A DNA stretch of 21,200 nt, taken from contig CAKPLD010000015.1 of NCBI GenBank assembly GCA_934167225.1, forward strand, positions 1 through 21,200. The letters run 5' to 3'. Shown piece by piece: positions 15,408 to 21,200 of the stretch (position 1 is the stretch's first letter; the number at the start of each line of letters is the position of its first letter). The notes under the pieces were generated by a model, which saw nothing but the letters and a program-made list of their open reading frames with translations, made no database searches and had not been told where the DNA came from. Source of the stretch: an uncultured Clostridia bacterium. GTDB taxonomy: Bacteria; Bacillota; Clostridia; TANB77; CAG-508. Position numbers and translations under genes: made by a program.

Positions 15408-16166
15408 TTATTTTTCGATTAATTTTGCTTTGCCTGTACTATAATCAATTTCGAAATTATCTTGAACATTATATACAAATTTATTAAATTCTATTCCTTC
15501 TTCTTCCACTGATTTTGCTTCTATTTCTACACCTTCTGCTAATTTGTTTTCACCTTCATAAATAGGTGTTACTCTATATAAAACATGATAATCTTTTCCT
15601 TGTTTATTTTTGTCTTTAATCCAATTTGCAACCTTATTTTCATATTCTATCATAGCCGAATTCATTTGCGATGTTCCTGTAATTAGGTTTTGTTTGTTGT
15701 TATTTTCATTACTTAATTGCCATGCTATTAAGTGACATCTTTCATATAAATGCTTACTATTGTTCTCTCCATATAAATATTGAACCCAGCCTGTTGGCTT
15801 ATATGAAAGACTTTCCCTTTTAACTCCTTCTGGTGGAATTGTGTATTTACAAATATTTGCAAAAGCTACTCCTGCTCTTTGGTATTTATCGAGTTTTGAA
15901 TAGTCTTCAAAATTTTCTGTTGAAATTTCTTTTTCTTCAAAATATGTTTTGTCGTTATTTATTGTAATTACTGTTTCACCTGAATATGGTGGAATATCAC
16001 TTATTTCTATATTTGCAGTGGTTATTATATTTTCATTATTTTCATTAGTTGCGTTATTGTTAGTTTCATTTGGTTGTAAAAATTGTCCTATTAAAATTAA
16101 TAATATTACTATAATTGCTGTTATTAATTGATTAAATTGTTTTTTTGTTATTATTTTTTTCTTCAT
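15408..16166 (-). CDS. Membrane-anchored DNA/RNA non-specific endonuclease, EndA-like
   Basis: The 252-residue protein has an N-terminal hydrophobic anchor (about 13-30), an Asn-rich linker (33-50) and an extracytoplasmic nuclease domain. The beta-beta-alpha-metal core is visible as YERCHLIAWQL with general-base His145 and KQNLITGTSQMN with metal-binding Asn160. This fits the streptococcal EndA / DNA-entry nuclease family. A GTG lies nine bases further upstream at 16175, but the AAGGAA site almost abuts it and is better spaced for the ATG at 16166. A perfect sigma-A promoter lies about 120 bases upstream, leaving a long leader with no structure I can name. Likely roles are nutrient DNA use, DNA uptake, or degradation of host DNA traps. 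Confidence 0.87.
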   Translation of the reverse strand: MKKKIITKKQFNQLITAIIVILLILIGQFLQPNETNNNATNENNENIITTANIEISDIPPYSGETVITINNDKTYFEEKEISTENFEDYSKLDKYQRAGVAFANICKYTIPPEGVKRESLSYKPTGWVQYLYGENNSKHLYERCHLIAWQLSNENNNKQNLITGTSQMNSAMIEYENKVANWIKDKNKQGKDYHVLYRVTPIYEGENKLAEGVEIEAKSVEEEGIEFNKFVYNVQDNFEIDYSTGKAKLIEK

Positions 16167-16287
16167 TTTAGTCACATTCCTTTTCTTTATATTTTCTTTC
16201 GTTTTTATATTGAATATTTTTATTATGAAAATAAGAAGTAAATTCGAATCATTATTTAATTAAGCTTTTTTGATTTAACATAGTGTT

Positions 16288-16315
16288 ATTATACAACTTT
16301 TTTTAGAGTTGTCAA
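16288..16315 (-). promoter_or_regulatory. Consensus sigma-A promoter of the nuclease operon, with inverted repeat
   Basis: On the minus strand TTGACA (16315-16310) and TATAAT (16293-16288) are both perfect, with a 16-base spacer. ACAACT and AGTTGT form an inverted repeat that reaches from the -35 to the -10, a likely repressor site. Confidence 0.8.
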
Positions 16316-16320
16316 GTACT

Positions 16321-16599
16321 TTACCCCACCTCTTTTTCCCCTTCCAATAAATTCATTACTTCACAATTCATTACTAAACCCTTTAATTTAGCTAGTTTTA
16401 TCAAATAGTCAAGTTTAGCTTGATTAGCCTTAATCACATAAGAATAATAATCTACTAAATCTCCTTCTGCAAATTCAAAATTATAGTGTGCTTTTTTCAG
16501 CATTTCTCGAGTTTCAATTATATTAAACAATAATTCTCTATCTCTTTCGTCATCAGATAACTCCTTTATTTTTTCTTCTTTAACATACTCTTGTCCCAT
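16321..16599 (-). CDS. DUF2508 (YaaL-like) family protein
   Basis: The 92-residue protein from the ATG at 16599 is mostly alpha-helical and charged. The stretch from LLFNIIETREMLKKAH to LDYLIKLAKLKGL fits the DUF2508 family of small helical Bacillota proteins, often found near recR and the sigma-K processing gene bofA; neither is here. The function is unknown. I use the inner ATG because AAGGAGA lies eight bases before it; the upstream in-frame extension of 18 residues is hydrophobic and lacks a ribosome binding site. The promoter of the nuclease operon starts only five bases after its stop codon. Confidence 0.65.
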   Translation of the reverse strand: MGQEYVKEEKIKELSDDERDRELLFNIIETREMLKKAHYNFEFAEGDLVDYYSYVIKANQAKLDYLIKLAKLKGLVMNCEVMNLLEGEKEVG

Positions 16600-16671
16600 A
16601 AAACCAATCTCCTTATTTAGAAATATTATTATTAATATATTCCAAAAAAACACTTTTTATTCGTCAAAAGC

Positions 16672-16700
16672 TTGATATATCAATACAAATATTATATAAT
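16672..16700 (+). promoter_or_regulatory. Promoter of serS-engB with palindromic -35
   Basis: TTGATA (16672-16677), 17-base spacer, perfect TATAAT (16695-16700). The -35 lies in the 12-bp perfect palindrome TTGATATATCAA (16672-16683), between serS and the divergent DUF2508 gene. Confidence 0.8.
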
Positions 16701-16726
16701 AACCATATTAAGAAAGGACTGGTATT

Positions 16727-18013
16727 ATGATAGATATAAAATTTTTAAGAGAACATCCAGATGTTGTAAAAGAAAATATCAAGAAAAAATTTCAAGATAA
16801 AAAATTAGTTTTAGTAGATGAAGTAATTGAATTAGACAAAAAAAATCGTGAAGCAAAATTAAATGGAGATAATTTGCGTAGTCAAAGAAAAACATTAAGT
16901 AATCAAATAGGAAATTTAATGAAAAATGGCGAAAAAATGCAAGCAGAGGAAATAAAGATGCAAGTTCAAGAAATAAACGAAAAACTTGAAAAAAATGAAG
17001 CATTAGAAGATGAACTTGCAGAAGAAATAAAATCAAGAATGATGAAAATACCAAACATAATGCACCCATCAGTTCCAATTGGAGAAGATGATAGTAAAAA
17101 CGTAGAAATTCAAAAATATGGTGACCCAGTCGTTCCAGATTATGAAATCCCATACCATGGAGAAATTATGGAATCACTTGGAGGCCTTGACTTAGATAGT
17201 GCTCGCCGTGTTGCAGGAAACGGATTTTATTATTTAATGGGAGATGTTGCAAGACTACACTCTGCAGTACTTACATATGCAAGAGATTTTATGATAAATA
17301 AAGGATTTACATATTGCATCCCACCATTTATGATTCGTTCAAATGTCGTAACAGGTGTTATGAGTTTCGAAGAAATGGATGCTATGATGTACAAAATTGA
17401 GGGTGAAGATTTATATTTAATTGGAACATCTGAACATTCAATGATAGGAAAATTTAAAGACCAAATATTAGATAAAACTAAAATGCCTTATACAATGACA
17501 TCATATTCACCATGTTTCAGAAAAGAAAAAGGTGCACATGGTATAGAAGAACGTGGTGTATATAGAATACATCAATTTGAAAAACAAGAAATGATAGTAG
17601 TTTGCGAACCTGAAGATAGTTGGAATTGGTATGAAAAGATGTGGTCATATACAGTTGAACTATTTAGAAGCATGGGAATTCCAGTTAGAACACTAGAATG
17701 TTGCAGTGGAGATTTAGCAGACTTAAAAGCAAAATCATGTGATGTTGAAGCTTGGTCTCCTCGTCAAAAGAAATATTTTGAAGTTGGAAGTTGCTCTAAC
17801 TTAACAGATGCACAAGCTCGTAGACTTGGAATTAGAATTAAAGGTGAAAAAGAAAATTATTATGCACATACTTTAAATAACACTGTTGTTGCCCCACCTA
17901 GAATGTTAATTGCGGTTATGGAAAATAATTATCAGCCTGATGGTAGTGTTGTTATTCCAGAAGTTTTAAGACCTTATATGGGTGGACTTGAGAAAATTAG
18001 TCCTAAAAAATAA
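16727..18013 (+). CDS. serS: Serine--tRNA ligase, divergent form
   Basis: This class II synthetase charges tRNA-Ser. The 428-residue protein has the N-terminal coiled-coil tRNA-binding arm (about 30-105), motif 2 beginning at F264-R265 (FRKEKGAHGIEERGVYR) and motif 3 around P390-P391-R392. The usual bacterial blocks TAEVP, FRxEAGSAGRDTRG and NGSGLAVGRT are replaced by TSEHSMIG, KEKGAHGIEERG and NNTVVAPPRM, a sequence type I associate with some archaea and gut Clostridia. The C-terminal RPYMGG is standard. AAAGGA precedes the ATG. engB follows after 11 bases in the same operon. There is no T-box leader, because the promoter is only about 25 bases from the start. Confidence 0.93.
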   Translation: MIDIKFLREHPDVVKENIKKKFQDKKLVLVDEVIELDKKNREAKLNGDNLRSQRKTLSNQIGNLMKNGEKMQAEEIKMQVQEINEKLEKNEALEDELAEEIKSRMMKIPNIMHPSVPIGEDDSKNVEIQKYGDPVVPDYEIPYHGEIMESLGGLDLDSARRVAGNGFYYLMGDVARLHSAVLTYARDFMINKGFTYCIPPFMIRSNVVTGVMSFEEMDAMMYKIEGEDLYLIGTSEHSMIGKFKDQILDKTKMPYTMTSYSPCFRKEKGAHGIEERGVYRIHQFEKQEMIVVCEPEDSWNWYEKMWSYTVELFRSMGIPVRTLECCSGDLADLKAKSCDVEAWSPRQKKYFEVGSCSNLTDAQARRLGIRIKGEKENYYAHTLNNTVVAPPRMLIAVMENNYQPDGSVVIPEVLRPYMGGLEKISPKK

Positions 18014-18024
18014 AGGAGAAGTTT

Positions 18025-18606
18025 ATGATAGTAAAAAATCCACAATTTGAAATTTCGGCAGTAAGCCCTAAACAATACCCTAAAAATGATTTACCTGAAA
18101 TTGTTTTAGTTGGTAAATCTAATGTTGGAAAATCTAGTTTTGTAAATACAATGATTAATAGAAAAAAACTTGCTCGCACGAGTTCTGAACCTGGTAAAAC
18201 AAGACAAATTAATTTTTATAATATTGATGAAAAATTTTATTTTGTTGACCTTCCAGGTTACGGTTTTAGTAAAATGTCTAAGGCCGAACAGGTTAAGGTT
18301 GGTCAGTTTATTGAAGAGTATCTTTTTCATAGAGATAAAATTTCTTTGATTATATTTTTAATTGATATTAGGCATTCTCCTACTAGTAATGATAGGTTAA
18401 TGTATGATTATATTATTCGTTCTGGTAAACCTTTTATGATTATTGCAAATAAAGCTGATAAAATTGCTCCTACCAAGGTTTTGAATACTGTAGCTGGTTT
18501 GCAAAAAGAAATTAATCCTTTGATGGATGCAACTATGCTTCCTTTTTCTTCGGAGAAGAAAGTTTTTTGTGAGGATGTTTGGAAGGTTGTTGAGGAATAT
18601 ATTTAA
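18025..18606 (+). CDS. engB: Ribosome biogenesis GTP-binding protein EngB (YsxC/YihA)
   Basis: EngB is an essential TRAFAC GTPase that helps assemble the large ribosomal subunit. The 193-residue length fits. The G motifs are in order: G1 GKSNVGKSS (about 31-39), G2 TSSEPGKTRQ, G3 DLPGYGFSK (about 75-83) and G4 NKADK (about 141-145). AAAGGAGAAG lies before the ATG, and the gene is 11 bases after serS, so the two share a transcript ended by the hairpin at 18611-18651. Confidence 0.94.
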   Translation: MIVKNPQFEISAVSPKQYPKNDLPEIVLVGKSNVGKSSFVNTMINRKKLARTSSEPGKTRQINFYNIDEKFYFVDLPGYGFSKMSKAEQVKVGQFIEEYLFHRDKISLIIFLIDIRHSPTSNDRLMYDYIIRSGKPFMIIANKADKIAPTKVLNTVAGLQKEINPLMDATMLPFSSEKKVFCEDVWKVVEEYI

Positions 18607-18610
18607 TTAA

Positions 18611-18651
18611 AAAAAGACAAATTTATATTTTGACTATAAATTTGTCTTTTT
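18611..18651. terminator. Bidirectional terminator after engB
   Basis: A perfect 17-bp inverted repeat (18611-18627 with 18635-18651) with a 7-base loop, AAAAA on the left and TTTTT on the right. It serves engB and probably the convergent ATPase gene. Confidence 0.88.
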
Positions 18652-18671
18652 CACATATCCATAATTTTTTG
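18647..18671. repeat. Isolated copy of the CACATATCC repeat downstream of the ATPase gene
   Basis: TTTTTCACATATCC followed by a T run matches the start of the tandem units at 20103-20234 on the other side of the ATPase gene, in the same orientation. It starts within the arm of the engB terminator. Confidence 0.55.
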
Positions 18672-18721
18672 GCATTGAGATTGCTTCTTTTCGCGAAAAA
18701 CACCATACTAAACCCTAAAAA

Positions 18722-20075
18722 TTATAACAATCCTGTCATATAAACAGGTAAAAATACAATATCATTTTCCACTTTCAAATCATTAATATGCAACACATAA
18801 TTTGTATATAAATACTCTTTATATTTTTTTCTAAACTTATCTAAAGATACAAAAGAATAATTTTTTCCAGACTTTACTTCAATTGGAGATACATTACGTC
18901 TTGATGTGATTTTGTCTTTAGCAATTAAAAAATCTATTTCCATATCATTATTTTTCTCATATTTATCATAATTAAAATAAAAATACAATTTCTTTCCAGA
19001 AGCCACTAACATTTGAGCAACAATATTTTCCATAATCATTCCTTCATTAAATGAAAGTTTGTCAAACAAAATCTTTTTGTAAATGTCCTCATCTACTAAT
19101 CCTTTTTCATCAAAAGCCAACGAGATAAGTAAACCTGTATCGCCTAAATAACACTTTAGTGCACTTGACTCTCTATTTAATCTTAGTCCTATATTAGGTT
19201 CAGTCGTGTTATATGCAATATTTACAATCATAGATTCTTGTAACCAGAAAAAAGCATCTTTATATTCTCTAAATCTTGCCTCTTTCTTTATGGTATTAAA
19301 TGTAAATCTTTTTTCGTGTTTTTGTAATTGTGATGGGATTTCCTCAAAAATGCTTTGTACTTTTGTTGCATCATCTCCACCATATTTTAAAATATCTGCC
19401 TTATATAAATTTAAAATATCTCTTTTTACTAAATCTACTTCCTTGAAACTTTTTGTTTTTACATATTTTTCAACAGCTTGTGGCATTCCTCCAACTATTA
19501 AATATTGTTTAAAATAATCCATCGCTTCTCTGTGCATTAATTGGCCTAAAGGCTTTCTTTCTTCATAGCATTTTTTTATTAATGTCATTAAATTGTTATT
19601 TCCGGTTAGCCCATAAAAATTCTTCAAAGTCCATTGGATACATATTTAAATGTCTTTCTTCTGACGGAATAAGTATATTTTCCACATTCTTTTTTATCGA
19701 TATTAATGAACCTGTTTCTATGTAATCATATCTTCCATCTGCCACTAAATATTTTATTGCACTCCTCGCTCTTGGAAAAAGCTGAACTTCATCAAAAATA
19801 ATCAACGTATCTCTCTCATATAAGTCTACCTTATAATAACTTGAAAGGTACATAAAAAACATATCTAAATTATTTAGATAATTGTTAAATAATTCTTTTA
19901 TTTCTGATCCTACTTGGTTGAAGTCGATTAATATATATGATTTATAATTTTCTTCTGCAAATTGTTTTACTATGTAACTTTTGCCTATACGTCTTGCTCC
20001 ATCTATTAAAAGTGCAACTTCTCCATTGCTTTCTTTTTTCCATTCTATTAATTTTTCATACATTTTTCTTTTCAT
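18722..20075 (-). CDS. AAA-family ATPase with DUF4143 domain, read through one +1 shift at CGG
   Basis: The protein is of the ATP-binding AAA_14/DUF4143 type, a common accessory family of uncertain function. Frame 0 from the ATG at 20075 (AGGAGGAAAAG upstream) encodes the ATPase domain: P-loop GARRIGKS (26-33), Walker B LIIFDEVQ (91-98), TGS (121-123), and ends FEEFLWAN at residue 157. Then come CGG (19604-19602), AAA and a stop at 19596. Skipping the C gives FLWAN-GNNNLMTLIKKC, as expected for the family, and the frame continues to 18722 (about 450 residues, normal length). The C-terminal DUF4143 has MEIDFLIA and PIEVKSGK, resembling a PD-(D/E)xK nuclease core. It is flanked by CACATATCC repeats and looks like an inserted unit. 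Confidence 0.8.
19602..19604 (-). other. Putative +1 recoding site 6 (CGG-A) in the ATPase gene
   Basis: On the minus strand AAC CGG AAA TAA in frame 0 becomes AAC (C) GGA AAT AAC, restoring the frame of the DUF4143 half. Confidence 0.67.
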
Positions 20076-20095
20076 AGGCTTTTCCTCCTAAATAG

Positions 20096-20124
20096 ATTGT
20101 ATCACATATCCTTGATTTTTTCAA
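20096..20124 (-). promoter_or_regulatory. Extended -10 promoter of the ATPase gene
   Basis: On the minus strand TTGAAA (20124-20119), a 17-base spacer and TACAAT (20101-20096) preceded by TGA, forming an extended -10. The first 33-bp repeat unit begins in the spacer. Confidence 0.65.
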
Positions 20125-20234
20125 CTCGATTTTTTCACATATCCTCACTTTTTTATCGTAACATTTTACACATATCCCTACTTTTTTACCATATCATTTT
20201 ACACATATCCTTACTTTTTGACATTTTTCGTATT
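20103..20234. repeat. Four tandem 33-bp repeats upstream of the ATPase gene
   Basis: CACATATCC recurs at 20103, 20136, 20169 and 20202, exactly 33 bases apart, each time followed by a short variable part, a T run and an AT-rich tail. Units 2 and 3 are the most alike. No unique spacers separate them, so this is not a CRISPR array. The array covers the promoter and the sequence upstream of it. Confidence 0.75.
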
Positions 20235-20282
20235 TGATGACTATTCTTGTAGCTCAAAAGAACCAGTCACCAATACGAAAAA
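20224..20282. repeat. Imperfect palindrome directly after the uvrB stop
   Basis: TTTTTCGTATT (20224-20234) pairs with AATACGAAAAA (20272-20282); TGACT/AGTCA and TTCTT/AAGAA extend the stem inwards with bulges. The minus strand contains GGTGACTGGTTCT, similar to GGGGACGGTTCT in the palindrome at 10853-10915. It does not end in a T tract on either strand, so it is at best an atypical terminator for uvrB. Confidence 0.6.
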
Positions 20283-21200
20283 TTACAACAATTTTTCCAA
20301 TTCTTTTATCTTATCTCTAGTCTCTGCAGCTTTCTCAAATTCCATTTTACTTGCAAACTCGAGCATCTCTTCTGTAAGTTTATTAATAGTTTCCTTAATA
20401 TCCTCACCTTTTTCCGCTTTAAATTCAACTCCAATATCTTCAGTCTGAACAGCCCTAATAGCATCTCTTACAGATTTATTTATAGTCTTAGGTGTAATTC
20501 CATGAACCTCATTATATTCAGTTTGAATTTTACGTCTTCTGTTAGTTTCAGATATAGCTTTTTCCATAGAATCTGTCAAAACATCTGCATACATTATAAC
20601 AGTTCCATCTGTATTTCTCGCTGCACGTCCTATTGTTTGAATTAGCGAACGCTCTGAACGTAAAAATCCCTCTTTGTCTGCATCTAATATTGCCACTAAA
20701 GAAACTTCTGGAATATCTAATCCCTCTCTTAATAGGTTTATTCCAACTAAAACATCAAATTCTCCAAGTCTTAGATTTCTAATTATTTCCATTCTCTCTA
20801 GTGCTTTTGTATCAGAATGCATATGATTTACTTTTATATCCAAGCTTTTCAAATATTCTGTTAAATCTTCTGCCATCTTTTTAGTCAAAGTCGTAACTAA
20901 TACTCTTTCTTTTTTCTCCACTCTAATTCTTATTTGTTCTATTAAATCATCAACCTGATTTGTTACAGGTTTTACTTCTATTTTAGGGTCTAAAAGTCCT
21001 GTTGGTCTAATAATTTGCTCTACAACATTTTCTTTCGAATGTTCTTTTTCATAATCTGCTGGTGTTGCACTTACAAATACAACTTGATTTATCCTTTGTT
21101 CAAATTCTTCAAATTTTAATGGCCTATTGTCATATGCAGATGGAAGCCTAAATCCATAATTTACAAGTGAATCTTTTCTTGATTTATCACCATTATACAT
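20283..21200 (-). CDS. uvrB: Excinuclease ABC subunit B, C-terminal part (cut by window edge)
   Basis: UvrB is the damage-verification helicase-like subunit of nucleotide excision repair, working with UvrA and UvrC. The visible 305 residues are the C-terminal half: MYNGDKSRKDSLVNYGFRLP, VSATPADYE, the helicase C domain with LVGINLLREGLD and QTIGRAARN, and a UVR domain at the end (about 265-305) that contacts UvrC. The Met at the window edge is an internal residue in homologues, so the gene continues beyond 21200. It ends right against the palindrome at 20224-20282. Confidence 0.93.
   Translation of the reverse strand: MYNGDKSRKDSLVNYGFRLPSAYDNRPLKFEEFEQRINQVVFVSATPADYEKEHSKENVVEQIIRPTGLLDPKIEVKPVTNQVDDLIEQIRIRVEKKERVLVTTLTKKMAEDLTEYLKSLDIKVNHMHSDTKALERMEIIRNLRLGEFDVLVGINLLREGLDIPEVSLVAILDADKEGFLRSERSLIQTIGRAARNTDGTVIMYADVLTDSMEKAISETNRRRKIQTEYNEVHGITPKTINKSVRDAIRAVQTEDIGVEFKAEKGEDIKETINKLTEEMLEFASKMEFEKAAETRDKIKELEKLL

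Noticed and set aside
9591..20075. Treating rimI, the transketolase subunit, the M14 peptidase and the ATPase as ordinary pseudogenes or random sequencing errors
   Set aside because: Random indels in such AT-rich DNA would mostly hit A/T runs and vary in type. All six breaks are the same event, one C before a GG glycine codon giving an in-frame CGG, and no other lesion is present. I cannot exclude a systematic error tied to CGG from sequence alone.
20103..20234. CRISPR array
   Set aside because: The 33-base period is filled by the repeat itself; there are no unique spacers, and no cas genes are nearby.

Overview
The window looks like a chromosomal segment of an AT-rich, Gram-positive-type member of the Bacillota, most probably an uncultured Clostridia or related gut lineage. 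I judge this from the very low GC content, strong AGGAGG-type ribosome binding sites, sigma-A promoters, CCA-encoded tRNA, and gene content: a UPF0182 protein, a MecA-type PBP, split transketolase, DUF2508 and an EndA-like nuclease. This is inference from sequence alone.

Layout. 1-1714: a membrane TPR protein gene lies between two copies of a palindromic MITE-like element; the complete copy has an 8-bp target-site duplication. 1806-3323: a zinc-ribbon/HTH small protein and tyrS, with a hairpin between them. 3366-7142 (minus): a UPF0182 membrane protein and ftsY. 7352-8253: a single-TM efflux-adaptor-like protein and tRNA-Thr(CGU). 8427-10056: tsaE-tsaB-rimI. 10085-11728 (minus): an SDR and the N-terminal transketolase subunit, separated by a 63-bp perfect GC-rich palindrome. 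11827-14869: a MecA-like PBP and a divergent M14 peptidase. 14910-16599 (minus): a DUF3006-like protein, an EndA-like nuclease with a consensus promoter, and a DUF2508 protein. 16727-18606: serS-engB. 18722-20075 (minus): an AAA/DUF4143 ATPase with a 33-bp tandem repeat upstream. 20283-21200 (minus): the 3' part of uvrB.

The main discovery is a recurring recoding signal. Four genes (rimI, tktN, the M14 peptidase and the AAA/DUF4143 ATPase) are interrupted in total six times. Each interruption is an in-frame CGG codon, and skipping its C (reading C-GGN, so a +1 shift onto a glycine codon) restores the conserved protein exactly. The M14 gene needs three such shifts, around its zinc and catalytic residues. 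By hand I found no other in-frame CGG in about 6,300 codons, although CGG occurs roughly three dozen times out of frame on coding strands and CGT, CGC, CGA, AGA and AGG are all used for arginine. The simplest reading is that CGG is unassigned in this organism and triggers +1 frameshifting to GGN. A systematic sequencing artefact or decay of four genes is the competing explanation.

Functionally the region is mostly housekeeping: translation (tyrS, serS, tRNA-Thr, tsaE/tsaB, rimI, engB), protein targeting (ftsY), DNA repair (uvrB) and cell wall metabolism (PBP, M14), with small accessory insertions (MITEs, REP-like palindromes, the ATPase unit).
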